This document shows positions 1 to 7,686 of a DNA stretch of 64,000 nt, in pieces. The translations under genes and the position numbers were made by a program. The DNA is taken from the NCBI RefSeq assembly GCF_001547935.1, contig NZ_AP014636.1, positions 620,001 to 684,000 on the forward strand. The letters run 5' to 3'. Positions within the stretch are counted from its first letter, which is position 1. Each line of letters begins with the position of its first letter. Source of the DNA: Vibrio tritonius (GTDB lineage Bacteria; Pseudomonadota; Gammaproteobacteria; Enterobacterales; Vibrionaceae). A model generated the notes under the pieces. That model searched no databases. It worked only from the letters and a program-made list of their open reading frames with translations, and was not told where the DNA came from.

Positions 1-189
1 GCTTTGAATTTGTCTGATGATGTTGCAGAAGTGAAGAAGTTTAAAGAGCTACAGAAAACAATCCACCAAATCAAAGAACTTGAACACCACAGCTTAGAAA
101 CGCATGCTGTTGAAACATTAACGAATTTACAAAGCCAAGATAAAAGGTCATTTGAAAGAGTGATGAGGCAGTTTAGTACCGAAAAATAG
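1..189 (+). CDS. C-terminal end of an unidentified protein (partial)
   Basis: The frame is open from the first base of the window to the stop at 187-189, so this is the tail of a gene that begins upstream. The visible 62 residues are charged and predicted helical (many Lys, Glu, Gln), with no motif that I recognise. A strong terminator follows 20 bp after the stop, so this is the last gene of its transcript. It could also be a short complete gene starting at a TTG at position 4, but no ribosome binding site is visible. Function unknown. Confidence 0.5.
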   Translation, partial: ALNLSDDVAEVKKFKELQKTIHQIKELEHHSLETHAVETLTNLQSQDKRSFERVMRQFSTEK

Positions 190-208
190 ATTGGTTACCC
201 ACCTTGTC

Positions 209-242
209 AAAAGCTGCTCTTTTAAAAAGAGCAGCTTTTTTA
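209..242 (+). terminator. Rho-independent terminator after the partial gene
   Basis: An inverted repeat with arms around GCTGCTCTTTT and AAAAGAGCAGC is followed by a T run. The A-rich left side makes it usable in the opposite direction too, for the small membrane protein that ends at 255. Confidence 0.85.
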
Positions 243-254
243 ATGGGTTAAGAG

Positions 255-581
255 TCATTCTGACTCTAACTCTATAGTAGAGTTATTTAGCGCATAGTTC
301 CAAATTCGGTAGACATAGAAAATGTAGCCGATGCCAAATGTCACTAGCGAAATTAAGAACCAAATAAACACATGAAGGAGATTGCCAAAAAGGTTGATCT
401 CACAACTCATTTTACGTTCACGCTGCTGTTCATCGATCAAAGAAGTTCTATTGATAATGAACTTCGAAAATGAGTAGGGGAAGAACATCAGGGCAATACC
501 AAACGTAATTAGGCTTAATACCGCCCAAATTACGAGGTGAAGAATAATGTCCAAAATGCCAACGTCTGCTTTTAATCTCAA
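255..581 (-). CDS. Small membrane protein with an internal duplication
   Basis: 108 residues. The protein consists of two similar halves, each a pair of hydrophobic segments ending in an aromatic/basic stretch: LHLVIWAVLSLITFGIAL near the N-terminus and LHVFIWFLISLVTFGIGY near residue 70. Four transmembrane helices are likely, so an inner-membrane location is inferred. The start appears to be TTG at 579-581, with an AGGT-type ribosome site upstream; no in-frame ATG exists ahead of the first helix. It faces the partial gene and shares its terminator. I recognise no functional family beyond small duplicated bacterial membrane proteins. Confidence 0.55.
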   Translation of the reverse strand: MRLKADVGILDIILHLVIWAVLSLITFGIALMFFPYSFSKFIINRTSLIDEQQRERKMSCEINLFGNLLHVFIWFLISLVTFGIGYIFYVYRIWNYALNNSTIELESE

Positions 582-785
582 GAGAGTTACCTTTTATTAT
601 GGTTAATTTTCTAAGTGACATTCATTTTGGCGATTTATTCGCCTTGCCACCGAACTACATCAAATAACCAGCGTCATTTGTTGAAGCTAATCATAATGTT
701 AGTTCTGATAGTTGTGGTTTTTGTAAGCTTATAAAAATCGCAGATGAACGAACTCGTCTCTCTTGTTATCAGTAGTGTTATTAGC

Positions 786-1345
786 AGGACACACACCGTT
801 AAAGGAGATTGTTTTTCTTACGGGGATACACACAGCTAAACGGTAAATCATGTTTTAAAAACGACGCTTTCATACTGCGGAATAAACAAATAACCCAAAG
901 GGATGATTGATTAAATGTTGTTTTATTTCAATGGGTTATGGAAATTAACTTGACTCCTGCGCATGATCCCCCCTCTAACTCCCCCCTTAAAACCAAGGGG
1001 GGAGGACCGGATCGAGTACGCTGTAATATATTCATTTCTTGCGGGGACACACACCGCTAAACGCACCACTTACCATGACATAAAGATGTGTGTCCTCGTT
1101 AATTTTGCAAACCATCCTTGAAGGTTATTTGCTTGCCAAGTCTCAAGATTTTTGAGATGTGATCAAGAGACTGCTCTAACTCCCCCCTTAAAACCAAGGG
1201 GGGAGGACCGGATCGAGCACGTTGTAATATATTCATTTCTTACGGGGACACACACCGCTAGACGCACCACTTACCATGACATAAAGGTGAGTGTCCTCGT
1301 TAATTTCGATGACATAAAGATGTGTGTCCTCGTAATTTTTTCCTC
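786..1345. repeat. Repeat-filled intergenic region (hairpin and GACACACACC units)
   Basis: The 0.9 kb gap before kduI holds no credible gene. A unit at about 973-1104 recurs at about 1174-1304. Each contains a 10-bp-stem hairpin of six C and six G (979-1004 and 1180-1205), then the tail GGACCGGATCGAG, then a segment that begins GGGGACACACACC and ends GTGTGTCCTCGTTAAT. Diverged pieces of the last segment also occur at about 786-838 and 1308-1336. The same hairpin recurs at 9955, 12220 and 12593. The short open frame across 1152-1349 is only a translation of the repeat. Confidence 0.85.
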
Positions 1346-1370
1346 GTAATTTTTGTATCTGATCAAAAAA

Positions 1371-1386
1371 CTAAACGGTGTTTCAT
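1371..1386 (+). promoter_or_regulatory. KdgR-like operator upstream of kduI
   Basis: CTAAACGGTGTTTCAT is a near-perfect inverted repeat of the TGAAAC-N3-GTTTCA type bound by KdgR-family (IclR) regulators of pectin and uronate catabolism. It lies about 100 bp before the kduI start. The locus encodes its own IclR protein at 5383-6153, which makes it a plausible target. The left arm has one mismatch. Confidence 0.5.
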
Positions 1387-1487
1387 AAAAATTAACACCA
1401 TTGATCACAAAATTGTTTATGCATATATAAATGATATTGCTCAAATATGAATGAGTGTTAGGCTAGCTCCAAAATTAGGAGGTGCCT

Positions 1488-2327
1488 ATGCACACGAATT
1501 ACAACAGCAATCCATTGGATGCTAAAGCGTACGATACTGATCGCTTGCGCTCTGAATTCCTTACCGAAGACTTATTTAAAAGTGACGAAATTACCTTGGT
1601 TTATAGTCATATCGACCGGATCGTTGTCATGGGCGTGAGTCCGGTTACTTCAACACTTAAACTCAATGAATTTGTCGATACCAAAGCGTTTGGCGTGGAG
1701 TATTTTCTTCAGCGTCGAGAGCTAGGAGTGGTCAATCTGGGTGGCTCTGCCAAGGTGAAAACGGCGGTTCAGGAATACACTTTGAACCATTTAGATGCGT
1801 TGTATCTGGGCTTGGGTGAGCAGGACGTTGAGTTTACGTCACTCGATCAATCAGACCCTGCGCTTCTTTATTGTTTAAGTGCGCCAGCTCATCACTGTTA
1901 TCCATCACGGATTATAACTCGCGAACAATCTCGTCATATTGAGCTGGGCAGCACTGAAAATGCCAATGCACGAACCATCACCCAATATCTTCATCCTGAA
2001 GTGTTGCCAACTTGTCAGCTTTGCCTTGGGGTGACACATCTCAAACCGGGCAGTGTGTGGAATACCATGCCAGCCCATACCCATGAACGTCGCATGGAAG
2101 CTTATCTCTATTTTAACGTTGCACCTAATCAGGTGGTGTTCCATTTCATGGGTGAACCACAGGAAACTCGCCATATTGTGGTGCGCGACAAACAGTTAGT
2201 TTTGTCGCCAAGTTGGTCTATTCACTCGGGGTGTGGCACGCAAAACTACAGTTTTGTGTGGGGCATGCTGGGAGAAAATCAAACCTTTGATGATATGGAT
2301 TTTGTGGATATGCAAGCGATTCGCTAA
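1488..2327 (+). CDS. kduI: 5-keto-4-deoxyuronate isomerase
   Basis: 279 residues, the usual KduI size (278 in E. coli). KduI converts 5-keto-4-deoxyuronate (4-deoxy-L-threo-5-hexosulose uronate) to 3-deoxy-D-glycero-2,5-hexodiulosonate in the cytoplasm, a step in pectin and uronate catabolism. The cupin metal site is visible as HTHERRMEAYLYF near residue 196 (two His and a Glu), with the partner His in the SIHSGCG segment near residue 246. A perfect AGGAGG at 1477-1482 sets the start at ATG 1488; an upstream in-frame GTG would lie inside that ribosome site. It is followed by a TRAP transporter and an IclR regulator, which suits uptake and use of unsaturated uronates. Confidence 0.93.
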   Translation: MHTNYNSNPLDAKAYDTDRLRSEFLTEDLFKSDEITLVYSHIDRIVVMGVSPVTSTLKLNEFVDTKAFGVEYFLQRRELGVVNLGGSAKVKTAVQEYTLNHLDALYLGLGEQDVEFTSLDQSDPALLYCLSAPAHHCYPSRIITREQSRHIELGSTENANARTITQYLHPEVLPTCQLCLGVTHLKPGSVWNTMPAHTHERRMEAYLYFNVAPNQVVFHFMGEPQETRHIVVRDKQLVLSPSWSIHSGCGTQNYSFVWGMLGENQTFDDMDFVDMQAIR

Positions 2328-2368
2328 CTCAAGATAACAATAACTGTACCTTACATGGAGTCACTAAT

Positions 2369-3358
2369 ATGTTGCTGAATAAACCGCTAAAAATGTTAAC
2401 CGTTGCCGCTCTCGTCGGCAGCAGCCTAAGTTTTTCAACCTTTGCTCTTGGGACCACAGAAATTAAGGCCGCGTTTAATCAATCGGATAAACATCCTCAA
2501 TATGAAGCGCTAAAAGAGTTTGGGGAGAAGTTAACCAAAGAAACTGAGGGTCGATATAAATTAACGATTTATCCGAACGAACTATTAGGTGACCAACGTG
2601 CAGCATTGGAGTTAGTGCAAAACGGTGCCATTCAAATGGCCGTTGTCGCCAACCCACTGGTGGAAAACTACGACAAGACCTTTCGTATGATCGGTATGCC
2701 TTATGTTTATAGTGGCCCTGAACATCAAGAAAAAGTGTTTACATCTGGTGTGTTAAACGATTTGTTCAAATCGACTCAACGTTATGGATTTGAAGTATTA
2801 ACGGCATATACCGCTGGTGCTCGAAGCATGTATACCAAGGATGCTCCGACTGAAACCATTTCTGATATGAAAGGTAAAAAAATCCGTGTGATGCAGTCAG
2901 ACACCATGATCAAAATGCTCTCTTGCATGGGTGGAACTGGTGTACCGATGAGCCAAGGTGAAGTGTATACCGCAGTGCAGCAGGGCGTTCTGGATGGTGC
3001 AGAAAACAATGAAATTACCTATGCGGATCTAAAACAGTATGAAGTGGCGCCTTATTTCACGGAAACTCGCCATTTAATGGTGCCGGATTTGGTGGTCATC
3101 AGCAGTTACTTTATCAACGGCATGTCAAAAGAAGACCAAGCGACCATTCGTCGTTTAGCCAAAGAAAGCACGCCAAATGAGTTCAAATTGTGGAATGCAC
3201 AGATTGAGCGCGCTAAAGCTCTGGTTATCGCCAAAGGCGCCACTTTTACGGAAGTCGACACCAAGCCATTTCAAGATAACTGTAAGCCTTTGCAAAATGC
3301 GCTGGCTGAAACTCCAGCACAGCAAACGCTGCTGAAAAAAATTGCAGCACTTCAGTAA
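2369..3358 (+). CDS. TRAP transporter substrate-binding protein, DctP family
   Basis: 329 residues with an N-terminal signal peptide ending near ALG at about residue 28, so periplasmic. The DctP fold is shown by the segment with GKKIRVMQS, GGTGVPMSQGEVYTAVQQG and VLDGAENN (residues 168-215), which carries the conserved arginine that binds the carboxylate of the ligand. A TGGAG ribosome site precedes ATG 2369. It delivers substrate to the DctQ/DctM pair downstream. Given kduI just upstream, the ligand is probably a uronate or deoxyuronate breakdown product. That is inference from context; the sequence alone shows only a TRAP-type carboxylate binder. Confidence 0.9.
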   Translation: MLLNKPLKMLTVAALVGSSLSFSTFALGTTEIKAAFNQSDKHPQYEALKEFGEKLTKETEGRYKLTIYPNELLGDQRAALELVQNGAIQMAVVANPLVENYDKTFRMIGMPYVYSGPEHQEKVFTSGVLNDLFKSTQRYGFEVLTAYTAGARSMYTKDAPTETISDMKGKKIRVMQSDTMIKMLSCMGGTGVPMSQGEVYTAVQQGVLDGAENNEITYADLKQYEVAPYFTETRHLMVPDLVVISSYFINGMSKEDQATIRRLAKESTPNEFKLWNAQIERAKALVIAKGATFTEVDTKPFQDNCKPLQNALAETPAQQTLLKKIAALQ

Positions 3359-3416
3359 AAAGTCTCCATTTAAATCAGGGTCGACCATGGTGTCGACCCT
3401 TTCAAGGTAAATGATT

Positions 3417-3944
3417 ATGTCAGATCCGCAACAACTCGGCGTAGTAGCGAAAGTCGATACCTTAAAACGATGGGTAGACAAACTGCTGTCGGGGATTTGT
3501 ATCGCTATTGTCGCATCAATGACTCTATTGGTGACGTATCAAGTGGTGGTTCGTTATCTTTTTAATAGCCCCAGTGCGGTCAGTGAGGTGTTATCGCGCT
3601 ACCTATTTATTTGGCTGGTGCTTTTTGGCTCAGCTTATGTTTTTGGTTTAAAAGAACATATGGCCATCAATTTCTTAAAGCAGAAGTTTTCTGAAAAGAC
3701 ACAGCTCGTGCTTGATATGTTTATTGAGTTTGTCACCGTTGTATTTGCTCTGTCGATTATGATCATTGGCGGTTATAGCAGCTCGGTTCGTCAAATGTGG
3801 CAAATGGATTCGGCTTTGCAAATTCCGATGGGAACCATCTATGCCGCCATTCCCATTAGTGGTGCATTGATGGTGTTTTATTTCTTCTATAACGAAATGC
3901 ACCTTTCAATCCGATTCAAACAACTTGTTGGTAATCAGCAGTAG
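3417..3944 (+). CDS. TRAP transporter small permease, DctQ family
   Basis: 175 residues with four predicted membrane helices: about 21-45, 55-75, 93-118 and 130-150. Family hallmarks include the motif VVVRYLFNSP after the first helix and the E-h-L-S-R-Y-L-F-h-W pattern before the second. An AAGG at 3404-3407 suits the ATG at 3417 better than the in-frame ATG at 3411. DctQ pairs with DctM in the inner membrane. The stop codon overlaps the ribosome site of dctM, indicating coupled translation. Confidence 0.9.
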   Translation: MSDPQQLGVVAKVDTLKRWVDKLLSGICIAIVASMTLLVTYQVVVRYLFNSPSAVSEVLSRYLFIWLVLFGSAYVFGLKEHMAINFLKQKFSEKTQLVLDMFIEFVTVVFALSIMIIGGYSSSVRQMWQMDSALQIPMGTIYAAIPISGALMVFYFFYNEMHLSIRFKQLVGNQQ

Positions 3945-3953
3945 GAGCAGACA

Positions 3954-5261
3954 ATGGATTTAGCACTTACCGCCTCGCTCATTATGTTTTGTGGGGTGAT
4001 CTTCTTTTTGGTGATTGGGGCGCCTATCGCAATTAGCGTCGGAATATCATCATTTGCTGCCATGTTAACCATTCTACCGGGACAAGGTGCAATGGTAACG
4101 TCTGCACAGCGCATGTTTGTTGGTTTAGATTCCTTTGCTTTATTGGCGATCCCGTTTTTTATTCTGGCTGGGAACATCATGAACAATGGTGGGATAGCAA
4201 TACGGCTGATTAATTTCTCCAAAATTGCCAGTGGCTTCTTTCCCGGTTCTTTAGCGCAAACGAACGTAGTTTCGAACATGTTGTTTGGTTCGATTAGCGG
4301 CTCCGGTGTTGCGTCCGCTGCGGCGGTAGGCGGAATCATGTCACCTATCGAAAAGAAAGAAGGGTACGACACGGCATTTAGTACCGCTGTGAACATCGCA
4401 TCAGCACCGACAGGCATGTTAATTCCACCAAGCAACACATTGATTGTGTACGCAACGGTGGCGGGTAGTGTCTCGGTGTCGGCCTTGTTTATGGGGGGCT
4501 ATATCCCAGGTATTTTGTGGGGTGTAGGGGTCATGATTGTGGCTGGTTTCATGGCAAAACGTCGTGGTTATATCGTTAAAAATAGTATGACATTGAAAGA
4601 TTGTGTCAAAGTAACCTTAGATGCCATACCAAGTCTTTCTCTGATTATTGTTGTTATCGGTGGCATCCTCGGTGGAGTTTTTACCGCAACTGAAGCATCG
4701 GCCATCGCGGTGGTCTATTCACTGATATTGAGTTTTTGCTATCGGGCATTGGATATTCGTAAGCTTCCCGAGATCTTTCTTAACACGGCTAAAATGTCGG
4801 CCATTGTGATTTTCATGCTGGCGACCTCGTCTATCATGTCATGGGTAATGGCGTTTACACAGATCCCAAGCATGATTGCTGAAGTGCTAATGTCGCTGAC
4901 CTCTAATCCGGTGATCATTTTGTTGATTATCAATTTGGTTTTATTGTTTGTGGGAACATTTATGGACCCAACGCCAGCCGTATTGATATTTACACCTATT
5001 TTCCTGCCGATTTGCACCAGTTTAGGCATGGACCCAGTACAGTTTGGGATTTTGTTAGTGTTTAACCTTTCATTAGGAACCATCACTCCGCCTGTTGGCC
5101 CAATTCTATTTACTGGATGTAAGGTGAGTGGCATTAGTATCGATGGCGTCATTAAAACGTTACTGCCATTCTTCTTCGTGATTGTATTGGTATTAGGCTT
5201 AGTCACTTATGTTCCTGCTGTTTCAATGACATTACCGCAATTGATGGGGTTAATTAAATAA
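3954..5261 (+). CDS. TRAP transporter large permease, DctM family
   Basis: 435 residues, hydrophobic throughout, with about twelve membrane segments, the normal size for DctM. Typical landmarks are the FALLAIPFFILAGNIMN region (about 61-76), the GSISGSGVASAAAVG loop (about 111-125) and LGTITPPVGPILF (about 377-389). It is the ion-coupled transport subunit: sodium- or proton-driven uptake of the compound captured by the DctP protein. AGGAG at 3943-3947 precedes the ATG by six bases. It ends the operon; a hairpin terminator lies 50 bp downstream. Confidence 0.92.
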   Translation: MDLALTASLIMFCGVIFFLVIGAPIAISVGISSFAAMLTILPGQGAMVTSAQRMFVGLDSFALLAIPFFILAGNIMNNGGIAIRLINFSKIASGFFPGSLAQTNVVSNMLFGSISGSGVASAAAVGGIMSPIEKKEGYDTAFSTAVNIASAPTGMLIPPSNTLIVYATVAGSVSVSALFMGGYIPGILWGVGVMIVAGFMAKRRGYIVKNSMTLKDCVKVTLDAIPSLSLIIVVIGGILGGVFTATEASAIAVVYSLILSFCYRALDIRKLPEIFLNTAKMSAIVIFMLATSSIMSWVMAFTQIPSMIAEVLMSLTSNPVIILLIINLVLLFVGTFMDPTPAVLIFTPIFLPICTSLGMDPVQFGILLVFNLSLGTITPPVGPILFTGCKVSGISIDGVIKTLLPFFFVIVLVLGLVTYVPAVSMTLPQLMGLIK

Positions 5262-5313
5262 TTCAATGTAGATTATTGAACACTTATTTCTCTTTACTCA
5301 CTGTGTAAACAAG

Positions 5314-5338
5314 CGCGGCATGAATAGATGCCGCGTTT
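5314..5338 (+). terminator. Terminator after the TRAP operon
   Basis: CGCGGCAT and ATGCCGCG form a perfect 8-bp stem around a 6-base loop, followed by a short T run (TTT). It separates dctM from the IclR gene. Confidence 0.7.
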
Positions 5339-5382
5339 GCCTTGTAGTACTCTTAGGCGGTTCGTGTTAAGTAAGAAACTCT

Positions 5383-6153
5383 ATGGAAAGTAATAAAAAA
5401 ACAGAATATCGCGCACCGGCGTTAGAGAAAGGGCTAGAAATCCTCGAATTGTTGGCAGAACAGTCAGAACCTTTATCGAAAAAGCAGATCGCTGAAAAGC
5501 TCAATCGCAGCATTAATGAAATATTTCGTATGCTCTCTGTGTTGATGGAAAAACAATACATTGAGTGTGATAGTGAAACCTCATGCTACTCACTGACGTT
5601 AAAAATGTTCGCGCTTTCAAACCAGCATCCACCCATTGCTCAGTTGCTTAAACGGGCTAATCCGTTAATGGAAGAGCTGTGCCATAAAGTGAATCAGTCG
5701 TGCCATTTATGCAGTTATAAAAATGGTGAGCTTTTGGTGATTGCACGCCAAGAGAGTCCTTACAAAATGGGATTTAGCTTACGTCTAGGCTCTAAAATCG
5801 ATATCTGTTCATCTGGCTCTGGCATTGTGCTGTTGAGCTTTAGTGAGGAGAAACAACGCAAAGAGATCTTGAAAAAATCTCGCTCTACCGTCGAAGAAGT
5901 TGCTCATGCCACAAGTCATATAGCCAAAACGATTGAGCAGGGCTACTACATTGGTGAAAGTCCACAAATATCAGGTGTAACCAATATTACCGCCCCAATA
6001 TTTGGCGTGCTAGGAGATGTGATGGCGGTAATTACTGTCCCATATATGACCTTGAATTCGAATACGGTGCATCACCATATTGCCGATATCGAACACACCA
6101 AGACGCAGCTTTTGCAAGTCGCCAAACAGCTCAGTCAAAATTTAGCGCTCTAA
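5383..6153 (+). CDS. IclR-family transcriptional regulator (KdgR-like)
   Basis: 256 residues. The N-terminal winged helix-turn-helix spans about 10-75 (LEKGLEILELLAEQSEPLSKKQIAEKL is typical) and the C-terminal IclR effector domain about 85-250. It lies in the same direction as kduI-dctPQM but behind a terminator, so it likely has its own promoter. Since IclR proteins of the KdgR type control uronate catabolism, and a KdgR-like palindrome lies before kduI, this protein probably represses that operon until a keto-deoxyuronate binds. The family assignment is firm; the target is inferred. A repeat array begins within 15 bp of its stop. Confidence 0.85.
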   Translation: MESNKKTEYRAPALEKGLEILELLAEQSEPLSKKQIAEKLNRSINEIFRMLSVLMEKQYIECDSETSCYSLTLKMFALSNQHPPIAQLLKRANPLMEELCHKVNQSCHLCSYKNGELLVIARQESPYKMGFSLRLGSKIDICSSGSGIVLLSFSEEKQRKEILKKSRSTVEEVAHATSHIAKTIEQGYYIGESPQISGVTNITAPIFGVLGDVMAVITVPYMTLNSNTVHHHIADIEHTKTQLLQVAKQLSQNLAL

Positions 6154-6164
6154 CGCCTAGTCAC

Positions 6165-6422
6165 GATTTGAGCGAGCGGTAATTTATTGGCTTTATTTGA
6201 TTTTTCAGTGAGCTTTAATATCGGCTTGGGCGTAATGGTCGTAGCGCTCTCGATCTGGCCCCTTTGTTCTTTAGAGGGACGACCGGATTGAGCGCGGTAA
6301 TTTATTGGCTTTATTTGATTTTTCAGTGAGCTTTAATATCGGCTTGGGCGTAATGGTCGTAGCGATCTCGGTCTGGCCCCCTCCTTCTTTAGAGGGAGGG
6401 CTGGGAGGGAGCTAGCGCGCAC
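6165..6422. repeat. Two tandem copies of the 118-120 bp repeat
   Basis: Two units with a period of 118 bp. Landmarks are AATTTATTGG (6181 and 6299), TTTTTCAGTGAGCTTTAATA, GGCGTAATGGTCGTAGCG, and a hairpin whose outer arms read CTCGATC and GGATTGAG-like. The last unit ends in a GAGGGCTGGGAGGGAGC tail. These match the arrays at 9982-10490 and 12246-12880. The rest of the 6154-6655 gap carries a small GACACAAAGGCGTGTGTCC piece at about 6498-6535 and no gene. Confidence 0.85.
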
Positions 6423-6655
6423 GGTGTCTATTTAATATATTGTTTTTAATGGTTTTTATTTAGGTTTTGAACATTTAGCTGGCTACACTAATTGTAATGA
6501 CACAAAGGCGTGACACAAAGGCGTGTGTCCTCGTTAAATCTGTTAAGTGAGTCGTCACATTACGGCGTGATAAATTTATATTATTAATGATAACACTTCT
6601 CGTTTACTTATGTTTTGTGCGAAAATACCCACTGTTAATCGTTAAGAATTTACCA

Positions 6656-7540
6656 ATGCCATCACTTACTCGAATCTGTCAATTACTGGAATATATTCAT
6701 CGCAATATTCAAGAGCCTTTATCTCTTGAGCTTTTGGCTGAGAAAAGTTGTTGGTCACGTTGGCAATTACAACGAGTATTTCAACACGAAACCGGATTTA
6801 CTGTTGCGAGTTATATTCGCCAACTTAAGCTTAGTCAGGCGGCTCAATTGCTGCTTAATAGTCGAGAGCGGATAATCGATATAGCTTTAGCCACAGGTTT
6901 TAATTCTGAGATTTCTTTTACACGTGCATTTAAGCAGCACTTTTCCGTGACGCCTAAGGTATATCGACAGAAAGGAGCACTTACCGGAGTGCTCCAACCT
7001 CTGGTGTTGGTGCAGTCTAACCATACTATTTCCAAACGCTTCAAACTAAAGGATGTTCGAATTGAAACACTGCCCACCTTTAACGCGTTTGGCGTGCAAG
7101 GCGAGATCAATGGGTTGCTATCAGAACAGCCCGATTTTGCTCATGTTGTTCCTAGTTTGTGGCAAACGTTAGATGACCTCGGAGGTTTTGATAAATCTTG
7201 CAACAATATGGGGCTTATTGATGTTAGGGCAAGTGGTGGCGAAGGAAATAATCTGCATTACTGGGCAATGGCAAGTGGGCAGAGGCATGAAGAGGATGAA
7301 ATTTTTGATTTCCCTGAAGGCTTTAGTCATATTCAAGTGCCTAAGCAAACTTATGCTGTTTTGAAACACGAAGGACCGATTTCTGATTTATCACTGAGTG
7401 TTGAGTGGTTTATTTTCGATTGGCTGCCGCAATCGGGGTATCGGGGAGTGGATGGGATCGAACTGGAGCGTTATCCAGCAGATTTTGAACCGACAGCAGG
7501 TGATGCGGTAATGGAATATTGGTTACCGATTCAATGGTAA
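6656..7540 (+). CDS. AraC-family regulator with GyrI-like effector domain
   Basis: 294 residues. An N-terminal AraC/XylS double helix-turn-helix covers about 5-105 (LLAEKSCWSRWQLQRVFQ and DIALATGFNSEISFTRAFK are the two recognition regions, as in SoxS/MarA/Rob). A GyrI-like small-molecule-binding domain covers about 125-294. This order (DNA binding first) is that of E. coli Rob. An upstream in-frame ATG at 6587 would add 23 residues with no family match, so ATG 6656 is preferred; neither start has a good ribosome site. It may regulate stress or efflux functions, or the siderophore receptor that follows in the same direction. The target is unknown. Confidence 0.82.
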   Translation: MPSLTRICQLLEYIHRNIQEPLSLELLAEKSCWSRWQLQRVFQHETGFTVASYIRQLKLSQAAQLLLNSRERIIDIALATGFNSEISFTRAFKQHFSVTPKVYRQKGALTGVLQPLVLVQSNHTISKRFKLKDVRIETLPTFNAFGVQGEINGLLSEQPDFAHVVPSLWQTLDDLGGFDKSCNNMGLIDVRASGGEGNNLHYWAMASGQRHEEDEIFDFPEGFSHIQVPKQTYAVLKHEGPISDLSLSVEWFIFDWLPQSGYRGVDGIELERYPADFEPTAGDAVMEYWLPIQW

Positions 7541-7652
7541 CTTTTTGTTGGAAATAGAATACCTAGCCGTAGCGTTGAAGGAACCAGGGCTGTTTAACAG
7601 GGAAAGATGCACCAAATTGTTAGTTTTGCCTTTCGATAACTCGATAAAATTA

Positions 7653-7671
7653 AATGAGATTCGTTCTCATT
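7653..7671 (+). promoter_or_regulatory. Fur-like box ahead of the siderophore receptor
   Basis: AATGAGATTCGTTCTCATT is an inverted repeat of AATGAGA and TCTCATT arms, matching the 19-bp Fur-box architecture. It ends 15 bp before the receptor's start codon, so iron-loaded Fur would block transcription. Confidence 0.75.
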
Positions 7672-7686
7672 ATTAAAAGGGCAATA

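Noticed and set aside
3935..4438. Antisense frame of 167 codons in dctM
   Set aside because: It opposes a well-identified gene and has no family features; the same holds for 4739-5206 and 13490-14044.
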